In this document: piece after piece, positions 22,615 through 34,729 of the stretch
How the letters are laid out: each line of letters opens with the position of its first letter
How positions within the stretch are numbered: the first letter of the stretch is position 1
Assembly (NCBI RefSeq): GCF_028372415.1
Contig: NC_092872.1
Coordinates: 395,858,853 to 395,922,852, forward strand
Direction: 5' to 3'
DNA: 64,000 nt
Source of the DNA: Notamacropus eugenii
Lineage: Eukaryota > Chordata > Mammalia > Diprotodontia > Macropodidae
The notes under the pieces: model-generated
Databases searched by the model: none
Seen by the model: the letters and a program-made list of their open reading frames with translations, nothing else
What the model was told of the DNA's origin: nothing
Position numbers and translations under genes: made by a program

Positions 22615-25125
22615 TATTTTTTTAAGCAATTCTCTGGAGATAATATTTTGAAATGATTTTAATATTTCATTCTCTTTTTAGCCTTCATATCTATTTCCCT
22701 GTTCTGGTCATTGCTGATCTTATAGGAACTGTGGGCTCATTTTCTTTTATATTCTTAGAGCATTAGAAGAAAACTTAGTCCCTTCAAGCTTTAGACAAAA
22801 AAATGCATGTAGGTACATATGCATATTTAATGTTAGCTTAATTAAATCTACAGACTGCTACTTACTAGACAGTATTTTTCAATTCGATTTTATTTTCTCT
22901 TAAAATTTGCTAATGCTGATAGAGTTTATGTAATTTCAGATGATTTTTTAAAAGTCAGGTTTTATATATATATATATATGTTGTAAACTGACAGTTCCTT
23001 TTCTCTTATACAAAAGCACCCATTTATTCCACAACTGTATAGTTTTTGAAGTATTTGGGAAAATAAGGGATTCATAGTCAATAAACCTACTTCTATACAT
23101 AGAATATACAAGGTAGAATAAGAAAAAAACAAGATACTTTCTAAACTTATTATTTTTGTTATATCATGGTAACATGTACATATACATTTATTTGTATGTA
23201 TCTGCAAGGTACTTACATATATATGTGTGTGTGTGTAAGTATTCATGTGTGTATAAACATACAAGAAAATTTGAGGATTTCATTTATATTACTTGACTGT
23301 TTTTATAAGTACATTTCAATTGCCCTATTTTGTTTTGTTTGCTAGAATCATCACCAGGTTTGCATTTTTACTTAATTTACATGTAATATAATACATATGA
23401 CCTCTTATAGCCTTGTGGAAGTCTTTGTTTCCTATTATTATGAAATTTTTAGTACAGATTTTATATTTTCCTCAAGGTTTTCTTTGCTTAGCTAAAGTAA
23501 TTAGAGGCAACACTAACATTGTATTTTCATAGGACTTCTGATCTGAGCTTGGCTCATGTCAGATCTGAATCCCATATTGATGACTTCTGTTTGGTAAAAA
23601 AAAAAAAAAATCCTAAAAATATATATTTCAGCCACAAATATCACTGAGAAATATAACAGTTACAATGATCCTGACATATTAGCAGAGCTATTTTTTTCCT
23701 CTGGGCAGTTTTGCTTTGTAAATACATTAGCTTTTATTTAATCAAAAACTTGAATTGAACAATACACCAAATATCCACACTAGAGAATTTATACTGATAC
23801 ATGCTAGTGTCTTCCCTGTCTATTTTTTGTCTTGACCTGAAAGGATAGCATCTATTCCCCTTCCCACAGAAATGAGAGAATTCTACCATTTATTACATCC
23901 TTACCTGCCTAACAGTCAAGTAATTCAGTATTGAACTCTGTAGAGCATTTGTTTGGGGGACAAACTGTCATTTTATGATTCTAGAATATGTTTAGAACTG
24001 TGAATTGTACTGTTCCAGGGTCATCATGCTGTAAACATTTCATAACTGGTTCTCAGAGTACTCTAGCCAGCTACAAGGCTTTCATTTGGGATACTTGGCA
24101 CGTAAAGTGTCAGCATATTTATTATACCTGGGGAGATAAGTGCATGCTGCCTTCTAGGGGGGAATGAATACTTTAGTCTGACAGACTAGTCTTAAAGAGA
24201 CAAAGAAATATCTCCATCCTTATACACGAGGTACAAGATGAATGGAGATAAATGAAGACGGTTTTTAGACACTAAGAAGAATGTGTACAGCAGGAATAAA
24301 AAGACCATTTCTATTTCTGAATTTAAGAAAGCCAGTGAGGCCACAATGAATAATTATATACTAAATGAAAAGTGCAATTATTAATTGTAATGTCTCACTT
24401 TAAGCAATTTAATTGTCTACCAAAAGACTATCCAAAGACACTACATTATATTCTCTGATTTTCTGACTTCTTTGCCTACTGAAGCTTTTATAATGATTTA
24501 CATTAGTAATAAGCCTTCTTCACTTCAGTTAATTTAATTATTCTCAATTTGTTCTCCATTTGATGGAAGGAAATTAAGGAGTACTGAGAGTTCCCCAAAA
24601 TTTTTGCTTCCACCTTAACATAGTAGTACAGATGGTCTCCTCTTTCTAGTTCTGTGGGCCCTAACTGTCTACCCTCCATTGGAGAAGACTCAAATTTCAA
24701 GACTCCACTTCACTGATGCAATGAAAGCTTCTTTAATAGTAAACTATACACTTTGTGTTTTAGATACATTTTAAATAATTAAGGAAAAAAAGCAACCATG
24801 ATGTTTATTAGAATTAATATCAAGTTAATTCTATCCAAGCTACTCTTGAATTTACAAGCAAGTCAGCAAGATTGATGCCTAATTTAAAAAAAAAACAAAC
24901 AAACTTGGTAGTTTTTAAGAAAGGGACATTCAACTCTGTACCACCATAGGTGACCATGTGTGAGTCTTCATTCTATTCAATTTCTATAATGCAATAGGAA
25001 AAAGAAAAACAATCAAAACTTTATACTTTAAAATTAGTTTATGTCTTACATAATAACAATAGCTAAGTCTCTATCCCCCTTAAAATTTGTAATACATTCA
25101 ACTAAATTATTTCATCTGGGTTTGT
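22615..25125. other. 2.5 kb of mostly unique AT-rich DNA
   Basis: No gene or clear repeat apart from (TA)n near 22967 and a TA/TG tract near 23215-23235. The portion 23650-24500 is free of recognisable repeats and is a candidate regulatory stretch (see findings). A minus open frame at 24503-24700 has no recognised family. Confidence 0.5.
24148..24166 (+). promoter_or_regulatory. Weak CTCF-like motif
   Basis: 'gctgccttctaggggggaa' resembles the CTCF core C-C-x-C-T-A-G-G-G-G-G, matching about 9 of 12 core positions by eye. Such motifs arise by chance often in 64 kb. Confidence 0.25.
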
Positions 25126-25129
25126 CCTT

Positions 25130-25335
25130 AGAACAAGACACTCGCCCATCCATAAACTCTTTTAATCCTTTCCATATGCTTATGAATTAGGCAGGGCAAG
25201 TAGCATTTCCCCTTCTCACAAATGAGGATACTAAGGTTCAGAGATATTAAATGACTTTTCCAAAGTCATGGAACTAATGAAGGTTTTGAATAGGACCTAA
25301 CTCTTTCAAAAGCCAATCCTGGTCTCTTTCCTCTA
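25130..25335 (-). repeat. MIR-like SINE, antisense
   Basis: 'cacaaatgaggatactaaggttcagag', 'atgacttttccaaagtcatgg' and 'aaaagccaatcctggtctctttcc'. Confidence 0.6.
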
Positions 25336-25599
25336 CAAATAGATGATTTTGAGCAATGGTGGCAGTTTACTAATTTTATAGACTATGTGTAGCTTCTTTG
25401 ATTAGTGAATTTGCAGAGAAGGAGACAAGCAAAGTTATTCAGATAGCATGAGTTGGGGTTGACAGGGTAGCATGAAAGTACTATCAAAGACAAGGTTGGG
25501 AAACAATTTGAAATGAAGAAATCACACTCTAATGTTCCAATATTCCAATGGATCTGTGATCTCATACATGTAAGCATTCCATGAAATAATACAAATAAA

Positions 25600-25916
25600 A
25601 ATATTTTAAAATACCTGTTATATATTGAACACTGGCAGGCACTGAAGATAAAAAAGCAAAAGTAATAGTTTCTGCCTTCAAGGAAATTAAATTCTACTAG
25701 TAGAGTACAAGATCATGCATAAGTAATTATATATACTTATATAGGTATATATGTACATATGTGTGTATATGCATATATACACAAATATGCTCACACATTT
25801 ATACCTATACTCACACACATAAATGTGTATACACAGAATGATGAGGGAATGGGGGCAAAAGATAAGAGATAAATAGATAGATGGATAGATAGACAGACAG
25901 ACAAACAGACAGACAC

Positions 25917-25991
<75 letters not shown>

Positions 25992-26480
25992 CAATGATGG
26001 GGGGTGGGAAGCAATCAAGAAAGTCCTCTTCAAGGAGGTAGTATTTGAGAAGAATCTTAATGGTGCTAAGGGTTCAAAAAGAATCAGGTAAAGAGAAAGA
26101 GCATTTCAGTTATTGGGCACAGCCTGTTGAAAGAAATAAAAATGAGAAATGAACTACTGTATACAGAGAATAGCAGTAGGGCAGTTTGTTTTGAGTATAA
26201 AGTTCTTGAAAGAGAGGAATATATAATCTCCTTGGAAAGATCGTCTGGAGCCAGACTGTGAAGAGTTTTAAAATGCCAAACAGAAGAGATTGTAGTATAT
26301 CCCAAGGGTAATTGGAAGCCACTTAAGCTTCTTGAGCATAGGAGGAACATAGGTTGATAACTTAAGGAATTTTAATTTGGCAGCTTAGTGCAGGATGAAT
26401 TGGATAGAGGAGAAAATGGAGATGAAGGCCAATTATGAGATTATTGTAATAGCCAAGAAGAGAGGTGATGAGGGCTTAGA
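25600..26480 (-). mobile_element. Antisense L2 with a GATA microsatellite inside
   Basis: Begins with the L2 tail complement ('tgaacactggcaggcactgaag', 'gcaaaagtaatagtttctgcc'). It continues after the GATA tract with 'ctcttcaaggaggtagtatttgagaag', 'ctggagccagactgtgaagagtttt', 'taattggaagccacttaag' and 'attattgtaatagccaag'. That order is the reverse of L2 ORF2 C-terminus and 3' UTR. Confidence 0.7.
25868..25990. repeat. (GATA)n microsatellite with GACA interruptions
   Basis: GATA units broken by a GACA/AACA block at 25890-25917, then about 18 uninterrupted GATA units. Confidence 0.97.
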
Positions 26481-26636
26481 CAAGGACAATTGTGTAACTA
26501 TAGAAAAGGTGACATATTTTAAAGATAATTGAATATGAATTGTCTGTCCTGTGCTTGTGCCTGCCCAGAAATGACCAGAGCATGCTAGTCTCCTTTGGCC
26601 AAGCAAAGGATCCATCATGATCTTGAAACTTACTCT

Positions 26637-27405
26637 TGATGGGGTGCTTGGTACAAAAATATGATGAAGTTAGAATGGGGAGTGAGACCCCCCACAAAGA
26701 CAGGATTATCAGGGGTAGGTTGCCTGGAATGAATTCTTGGACTCAAGCATTCTTGAGGTCAAGGTAAAGATTTATTACACTTTTTATTACTGGCAAGATT
26801 CTTAGGGAACCTGCAATCTTAGAGGGGTACAGGTAAAGTTAATATAGGATATTCTGTAGTAAAACATGAGCCAAATGTGCTAATGAGGTAATTCAGAATG
26901 GGATTAGAGAGTGGTTAAGGAGTGGTCAGTGTTTAAAGAAACATGCACGTTTAGTATCTACTGCACAGGTATTTTACCCAAAATTATTCAGGAAATAGCC
27001 CAAGGGAGGCTACATGGAGGTATGGTTTAGGTCTGAAACATCACTAAGTCAACTAGAGTTCAGAAGTGACTAAGAAATACCAGAATGCTCTCATCAATGT
27101 CTTATTAGACAAGATACATGTAAGGGAGTATACATATGTCTAAGTCTAGGATACATATGGTTGGTCAGTGAGTAGTAAATGTCATTATGACCCAGAACAC
27201 AGTCCGTTCAACCAGTACACAACTGGTTCAGACTAATAAGTTCTATAGGTGCAACTGGCTACTGTAGCAGGAAGGGAGATAACAGTTGTTGCTGGGACAG
27301 GCTGTCCTTGAGTTGGGGAGAAACTGCCTGGGATAGTGTTTTAAGGCCAGAGAGAAATGTGATTTTACAATTGGGGCCCAAGCACATGCACCCAAGCACC
27401 CATCA
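26637..27405 (-). mobile_element. Solo LTR of an endogenous retrovirus, copy 1
   Basis: Plus-strand edges TGATGGGGTGCTTGG and CCAAGCACCCATCA are inverted, and the flanks CTCT (26633-26636) and CTCT (27406-27409) form a 4-base duplication. A polyadenylation signal AATAAA reads on the minus strand near 26770, so the LTR points left and has a short U5 of about 110 bases. No proviral gene lies next to it. It aligns over its length with the copy at 42840-43600 with small indels. Confidence 0.8.
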
Positions 27406-27479
27406 CTCTTGCCTTCTATATTTGCACACCATTTGTGTTGCTCTCTTTTCACCTACAGATCTCTGCTCTCTGATGCACT

Positions 27480-30400
27480 AGGAGGACTCCCCATGAAGGT
27501 CATTCCCTAGAGAAGGTGATAACTGACCTCGATTCATTACTAGATGATTAACATTTTCTCAAACTTCACAACTCTCTCATACCAATGATTCTGAATCTGT
27601 CATTTTTTTCAAGTCTAGTCTCTATTTCCCACTGACCATTCCTTCTTGTCATCCCTCTCAAAGACAATTACCCCCATAATAGCCCTCTCTAAATTTACTC
27701 AACTTTTCCATAGTGTTCTCTTGAAAAAATGCTTTGTAGGTAACACACTTGTATCCCTCTTAATCCATTTCCTTTATCCCTATTATTACTCATTGAAACC
27801 TGGCACCCTCTTGATGGCACACATACCCTGACCACTGTTTCTCTCCTTGGCTGTTACCCAACCCATCATCCTCAGTCATTGATCATGGTAAGGAAAATGG
27901 AAAATTCCTTGCCCTCCATTCTCATTTCAGGATCCCCATTTCCCACATTTCATCAAATCTAGATTTGAGCTGCTGCTATCTCCTGGACTCCAGATCATTT
28001 TTCATTCTTCTTCAGTTATTTCAGTGCCTGTCTTTCTCTTCTCTCCAATTCCTGTCTACACATTAAAAGATGTCATGTGTAGATCCCTTAAACACCATAA
28101 CCTTTCTGTTCCTTATTTTATCAATTTCCCATGACCAACTCCTTTATTCTATTTTAGCAATGACCTTGCCAGCTCCCAAAAGTGTTCTACTCCATGTTTA
28201 TGAATTCTCAAATTCCTTTCTCTGATCATAGTCTATTTTCATTCTACTCATTCCTTTGGCATGAAATTCCTAAACCTGCTCTTCATCCTCACCATGATCT
28301 CCAAATCTTCTACCCCTCAATTCTTAGTCAGGTTTTCCCTGTACTGACAACATTTTCCTCCTTTCCCCATTTGGCCCCTTGTTGACCCAGTTCAACTAAA
28401 CTGTTATCTTCTCTCAAGTGCCTTGCCTCATTAACCTTTTGTTGATCTTGCTTTGTCAAGCCCTAGCCTTGGATGACTCTCATTATATGGGTAACTCTTA
28501 TTATCTTCCATCCTCCCTCTTACTCATGTGCTGCTCAGGGCTACTGGAGAAAATCATGAAACTGCTTATTGTGGTCACAAATACATTCATGCTGTGTAAT
28601 CCCAATGGAGCAGTCACTGCAATGAGGCAAATCTTTTACACTTCTCTCAATTCACCATCCCATGCACTATAGCTACTCTTCCTAACCTTTTTATTCCCCG
28701 TCAAATCTCTCATAATACCTCTCATTATTTCAGTAAAGAATGTTGTCTGGCTATTAGAAAAAATGATCATCTTCTCTACTTCAGCTCCTCAATATCTCAT
28801 ATCACTCAGATGCCTTTTGACCCTACCTCCTTCTTCCCTGGCTCACATGAAGAGGTGGTCCTTACTCTTGCCAAGGCAAACCCTTCTACATGTACAAGTG
28901 ATACAGTTGATAACCCACTCTATCACCTCCACTCTCCCACTAATCTCCAATCTTTTACAGTCTACTAGATGCCTACAAAATAAACCTTTTTCTCACCAAT
29001 CCCCCATAAACCTTAATTTGATTGAACCCCAAGCATAAGTTTCCTTTTACCACTGTACTACTTCAAAAGACAATCTAAAATCACTGCTCCTGCATCCTTT
29101 CTTCCTCTCAATCCTTTCTTAAATCTTTTCAATCTGGCTTCTAACCTTACTATTCAACTGAGTCAGCTATCACTAACATAACCACTAATCTCTAACTTGC
29201 TCAATCTAATGATTCATCCTTATTGACCTCTGCAGCCTTTGGAATTGTTGAACACTCCTTGTTTTTGTTTTTTTTTAGATATACTCTTTCATCTGTTTTT
29301 GTAACTGTTCTTTTTCTAGTCTGTTTTGAAGACTCTTCATTTAATTATTTCCCACTAACCATAGCATCCCCTAGGATTCTGTCCTGGAATTATATTGCTC
29401 ATTAGAATGATATTCTGATATCTTCCCACAAATTTTCTTCTCCCTCTATACTATTTTGCTCCATGATCTCAGGAATTCCCATAGATGGCAGCTGTCATCT
29501 CTATGCAAATCATTCTCAGTTTCATTTTTCTAGTCCTAATCTCTCTCCTGACCTATAGTCTTGCATCTTCAAGTGTTTATTAGACACTTCCAACAGATCT
29601 TATTGTACTCAACATGTCTAAAACTGAACTCATTTTCTAATTCATTCTCCCAAACCTTCTCCTCTTCTTAATTTTCATATTACTGTCAAAAGCACTTCTT
29701 CCAGTCACCTAGATGTACATCCTCAGTGTCATCCTCCTCACTTTCTCTCATTCTCCTCTGCTGCTATATTCATTTGATTGCCTAGTGTTATCATGTATCT
29801 TTGTAAATTTGATATATGGCTTCTTCTCTCCTCTGACACTGTCACCACCCTGATGTAGCTCCACCTCATTTCATGCTTAGAATATTGCAATAATATACTG
29901 GTTGGTATCCTTGTCAAAATTCCCTCCCTCTTCTTGCCCATTCCCTGTTCAGCTGTCATATTGGTCTTTGTAAAACATAGGTCTGACCTCATTATCCCCC
30001 TATTCAGTAAACTCCAGTCACTCCCTTTTACCTGTTAGATCAAATACAAAATCTTCTATTTTCCTTTTTAAAACACTTGATAACCTGGCCTTTTGCTACC
30101 ATTCCAGTCTTTTTACATTTGATTCCCCATCGATATACTCTATGATTCAATGACACTAAGCTCACAAAAGACACTACAGTTCCCTACTTTATATATTTTC
30201 ATTAACTGTCTCCCATGCTTCCTCATCTTAATCTCCTGGTTTCATTTATTTCTTTCAAACAGCAACTCAAAGCTTATCTTCTCAAGAAGCATTTCTCTAT
30301 ACCTTAATGATAGTTCCTTCCCTCTAAGATTAGCTCCATTTTTTCCTGTTTTGTTTTAGGATTTGGATTTTTTTTTTTTTTGGCACTTAGCTGTCTTTCC

Positions 30401-30535
30401 GTTATCTGCCTCATTTGACTACAAACTCCTTGATAGCAGAACTTTATTTTTGTCTTGCTTTTAATTTCCAGTGCTTAGCATAGTGCCTGGCACAAAGCAA
30501 GCACTTAACAAACTCTTAATGATTTGATCTAACTT
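27480..30535 (+). mobile_element. Long sense L2 LINE copy, ORF2 and 3' UTR
   Basis: Pyrimidine-rich L2 sense strand. Key blocks: 'ctcaacatgtctaaaactgaactcatt' (29609), 'cttagaatattgcaataatatactgg' (29876), 'aaaacataggtctgacctcatta' (29971), 'aaaacacttgataacctggcctt' (30070), 'cttgatagcagaactttattt' (30430) and the end 'cagtgcttagcatagtgcctggcac' (30469). About 3 kb is long for an L2 fragment. The 5' part (27480-28700) is assigned only by continuity. Frames are broken throughout. Confidence 0.65.
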
Positions 30536-30654
30536 GATGAGAGGTGAATGAAAATTCAAGGATTAGTACTAGGTTGTAAATATTCTTGGTTGGGAGAATG
30601 GCATGATGCCCTAATCAGATATGGACAAATCAGGAGGAGCTGTGGAGAATGTTG

Positions 30655-30905
30655 TTTAGTCATTTTTCAGTCATGTCCAACTCTTTGTGACTCTATTTGG
30701 GGTTTTCTTGGCAAAAATACTAAAGTGGTTTGGCTTTTCCTTCTCCAGTTTATTTTGAAGAACATCTATTTTCAAGAAACTAAGGCAAATAGGGTTAATT
30801 GACTTGCCCAGAGTCACACAGCTAATAAATATATGAGTCAGGATTTGAACTCATATCTTCCTAACTTGAGGCCCAGCATGCTATCTACTACCTCATTTAA
30901 CCACC
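30655..30905 (-). repeat. Marsupial SINE, antisense
   Basis: 'gtcatttttcagtcatgtccaactctttgtgac', 'gggttttcttggcaaaaatac', 'ttgacttgcccagagtcacacagc' and 'gaggcccagcatgctatctac'. Confidence 0.85.
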
Positions 30906-30988
30906 TATCAACTGGAATTGTAATTTCTTTGGTAAAAGGAATTCATGGAAGAGGAAATGTCCTCTACTCATGCAGATTCCTTTGAAAC

Positions 30989-30991
<3 letters not shown>

Positions 30992-31036
<45 letters not shown>
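30992..31036. repeat. (CA)n microsatellite at HAL1 tail side
   Basis: Perfect CA run of about 22 units, just left of the 3' end of the minus-strand HAL1. Confidence 0.97.
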
Positions 31037-31038
<2 letters not shown>

Positions 31039-31095
31039 CTGTCTAATTTATTTATTTTCAGTTCTTAACATTCACTTCTATAAGAGTTTGAATTC

Positions 31096-32742
31096 AAGGG
31101 GCAGAGTCAATATGGTGGAGTAGAAAGATGCACATACTCTAGCTCTTCCCCCACAGCCCATAAAATATCTGTAAAAAAATGACTCTCAACAAATTCTAGA
31201 GCAGCAGGAGCCACAGAACAACAGAATGAAAGAGATTTCCAGCCCAAGGTAACCTGAAAGGCTGACAGAAAAGGTCTATCCCATAGCACTATGGAACACA
31301 GCCCAGCCTTGGCTGCACGGCACTGGGAGGAACAAGACTGGAACAGGCCTCAGGGGCAGAATCCCCAGCAGCAGCAGCAGTTCTCAGATGTCTCAACCCA
31401 TAAACGCCAGTGGCAGCTTCAAAGGTCAGTGAGAAAGATTTTTTCACCTCAGTGACAAGGGAGTAGGGTCCTCCCTTAGCCACGGGCCCAGGTGGCGGAG
31501 ACAGCAGCAGCAGTGGCAGGTGGTGGCAGCAGCAGGGAAAGACAGCAGTGGCTGTGGGGGCAGTGGCAGGCAGCAGCCAGAATCCATTCTTGGAGCCCTC
31601 AACTTAAAATCCTTGGGGAAATTTAGCAGTTGAGCTGAATCTCAGCCCTGAGCAGGGTCCTGGGACATGACAGAGCAGAAGGTGGTTGTAGAGAGGAAAT
31701 TGTACTACTCTCAGATTCTGGAAAGATAAGCTTTTGGTTGATCCCAGACCAGTGTGCAGGTCAGCAGAGGAATAAAGTCCTCTCTCTTCATGTGCCACCT
31801 TGGAGGAACTGAGAACTTACAGGTTTCCAGAGTATACCCTTCTCTAGACAAAGTCAAATGACTGACTGGGAAAATGCCCAAAAAAGGGAAAAAAAATAAG
31901 ACTATAGAAGGTGACTTTCTTGGTGAACAGGTATTTCCTTCCATCCTTTTGGATGAGGAAGAACAATGCTTACCATCAGAGGCCTCCAAAATAAATATTC
32001 AATAGTCTCAAGCCATGGCAGAGCTCAAAAAGGATTTTCAAAATCAAGTAAGAGAAGTGGAGGAAAAATTGGGAAGAGAAATGAGAGCACTAGGAGAAAA
32101 TTATGAAAAGTGAGTCAAGACCTTGCTAAAGGAGACCCAAAAAAATTACTGAAGAAATTAACACATTTAAAAACAGACTAACTCAATTGGCAAAAAAAAG
32201 CTTCAAAAACCAATGAGGAGAAGAATGCTTTAAAAAGCGAATTAGCCAAATGGAAAAGGAGGTTCAAAAGTTCAATGAAGAAAACTGTTCTTTAAAAATG
32301 AGAATGGAGCAGATGGGAACTAATGACCTTATGAGAAACGAAGAAAGTACAAAACAAAACCAAAAGAATGAAAATATGGAAGATAATGTGAAATATTTCA
32401 TTGGAAAAGCAACTGACCTGGAAAATAGATCCAGGAGAGCAATTTAAAAATTGTGGGACTACCTGAAAGCCATGATCAAAAAAAGAGCCTAGACATTATC
32501 TTTCATGAAATTATCAAGGAGAACTACCCTGATATTCTACAGCCAGAGGACAAAATAAATATTGAAAGAATCCACTGATCACCTCCTGAAAGAAGAGACA
32601 GTTCAAGTATTGTGGAAATACAATCAGGATAACACAGGATCTGGCAGCTTCTACGTTAAGGTATCGAAGGGCTTGGAATATGATTGGAATTTTGTGGAAA
32701 TGAATGTCAAAAACTAAAAATAAGTAAATAAACATCAAAAAA
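31096..32742 (+). mobile_element. HAL1-like element, plus strand, nested in the minus copy
   Basis: Starts with the leader 'gggcagagtcaatatggtgg', has a CAG-rich 5' UTR to about 32010, then an ORF1 relic and a very short 3' end ('tttgtggaaatgaatgtcaaaaac', A-rich tail to 32742). The roughly 900-base 3' region of other copies is deleted. Probable target duplication: 'gagtttgaattc' on the left and 'gaatttgaattc' on the right (one difference). Confidence 0.8.
32015..32690 (+). pseudogene. HAL1 ORF1 relic (nested copy)
   Basis: Starts at ATG 32015 with M-A-E-L-K-K-D-F-Q-N-Q-V-R-E-V-E-E-K, a coiled-coil N-terminus. A coiled coil with MEKEVQKFNEEN and KMRMEQMG follows at 32250-32447, then ATDLENRSRRAI. 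A frameshift near 32447 is followed by LPESHDQK-like and GNTIRITQDLAAS text. Around 70 bases are missing near 32600, and the C-terminus is cut at about 32690 by the internal deletion. Confidence 0.75.
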
Positions 32743-33499
32743 AGAATTTGAATTCTAAATTTTCTCCCCATCTCTCCCCAACCCCCACTACAGGACAACA
32801 TGCACTCCATCCACCACTTCCTTCAGTGTGTCCTCCCTTCTATTACCCACCCTTCTTCCATTCCCCCTTCTCTTTTTATTTTCCTGTAGGGCAAAATAGT
32901 TCTCTACACTTAGTTGCCTATATAGATTAATTTCCAGTTGCATGCTAAAACAATTTTTAACATTCATTCTTAAAGCTTTAAGTTCCATATTCTCACCCTC
33001 CATCCACACCCACGCTCATTGAGAAAACAAGTAATTCAATATAGGTCATACATGTGTAACAATGCAAAGCACTTCTATAAGAGTTATGTTGAAAAAGACT
33101 AACCACATTTCCTTCTGTCCTTTCCTGGCTTTCATTTATTCCATTCTCTCCCTGGACATGTCCTCCCCCAATAGTGTTTACTTCTGATTATCCCTTTCCC
33201 CAATGTGCTGTCCCTTCTATTATCTTCTTTCTCCTATCCTCTTAACCCTTGCCTTCCTGCAGAGTATAGTAGATTTCCATGTCCAATTATGAGTGTGTGT
33301 TATTTCCTCCTTAAGTCAAATCCCATGAGAGTAACTTCTTTTCATCTCCCTGCCCTTCCCCTGCATTGTAAAAGCTTTCTTTCCTCTGTTATGTGAGATA
33401 ATTTGCTACATTCTACCTCTTTCTTTCTCTTACTCCTAGTACACATTGCATTCCATAGTAAATTTGTTTTTTTATGTATTCTCCCTTGATATATAGCTC

Positions 33500-33690
33500 A
33501 CCCTGTGCCCTCTATGTGTATATATACATATATGTATATATACACATATACATGTATATATACATATATGTATATATACACATATACATGTATATATACA
33601 TACTCATACATTCATGTACATATACATACCTACACATGTATAATATAAACTTATGTACATACCTATACACACCTATATATATATTCTAAC
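33500..33690. repeat. TA/CA-rich palindromic tract in the minus HAL1
   Basis: A unit of about 36 bases with ACATATATGTATATATACAC is repeated about twice between 33521 and 33590, flanked by related TACATA words. Each unit is largely self-complementary. In element orientation it lies downstream of the ORF1 stop. Confidence 0.85.
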
Positions 33691-33789
33691 TACCGTAATA
33701 CTAAAGAAGGCCTCATGAGTTTCAAATAATATTTTTCCACATAGGAATGTAAATAGTTCAACTTTAATGAGTTCCTTAAGGCTTGTCTT

Positions 33790-34728
33790 TCCTGCTAACC
33801 TTTTCATGTTTCTCTTGATTCTTGCATGTGAAAGTCAAATTTTCTATTCAGTTCTTATCTTTTCCACAAGAATTCTTGGAAGTCCTCTATTTCATTGAAA
33901 TTCCATTTTTCCCCTGAAATATTATACTCACTTTTGCTTGTTAGGTGATTCTTGATTTTAATCCTATTTCCTTTGACCTCTGAAATACCATATTCCAAGC
34001 CTGTGAATACGTTAATGTAAAAACTGCTAAATCCTATATTATCCTGATTGTATTTCCACAATGTTCAAATTGTTTCTTTCTGGCTACTTGTAATATTTTC
34101 TCCTTGACCTCTGGAATTTAACTACAATATTCCTAGGAATTTTCCTTCTGGAATCTCCTCCAGGAGGTAATCAGTGAATTCTTTCCATTTCTATTTTGCC
34201 CTCTGATTCTAGAATATCTGTGCAGTTTTCCTTGATAATTCTTGGAAGATGATTTCTCAGCTCTCTTTTTGATCATGTCTTTCAGGTAGTCCCATAATTT
34301 TTAAATTGTCTCTCCTGGATCTATTTTCCAGATTGCTTGTTTTTCCAATGAAATTTTACATTGTCTTCTATTTTTTTCATTCTTTTGGTTTTGTTATAAA
34401 ATTTCTTGGTTTCTCATAAAGTCATTAATTTCTATCTGTTCCATTCTAATTTTAAAGAACTCTTCTCTTCATTAGCTTTCAAAAGTCCTTTTCCATTTGG
34501 TCAATTCTTCTTTATAAAGCATTCTTCTCCTCATTGGCTTTTTGGACCTCTTTTGCCATTTGGGTTAGTCTATTTTTAAAGGTGTTATTTTCTTTAGCAT
34601 TTTTGGGTCTCCTTCAGCAAGATGTCGACTCGCTTTTCATGATTTTCTTGAATTTCTCTCATTTTTCTTCCCAACCTTTCCTCCACCTATCTTACTTGAT
34701 TTTCAAAATCCTTTTTGACCTCCTCCAT
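33790..34728 (-). pseudogene. HAL1 ORF1 relic (minus copy)
   Basis: Start codon complement at 34726-34728 gives M-E-E-V-K-K-D-F-E-N-Q-V-R. The C-terminal half is open at 33855-34061 (EYGISEVKGNRIKIKNHL, then KWNFNEIEDFQEFL) and continues after a stop with RKFDF. The middle, including the KATDLENRSRR-like segment near 34320, is broken by frameshifts. It matches the ORF1 C-terminal end at 105-422. Confidence 0.75.
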
Positions 34729-34729
34729 G

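Noticed and set aside
25791..26033. Open frames with repeated S-I-Y-L units (also at 60887-61084 and 21038-21274)
   Set aside because: Translations of GATA/TATC and TGTC microsatellites.
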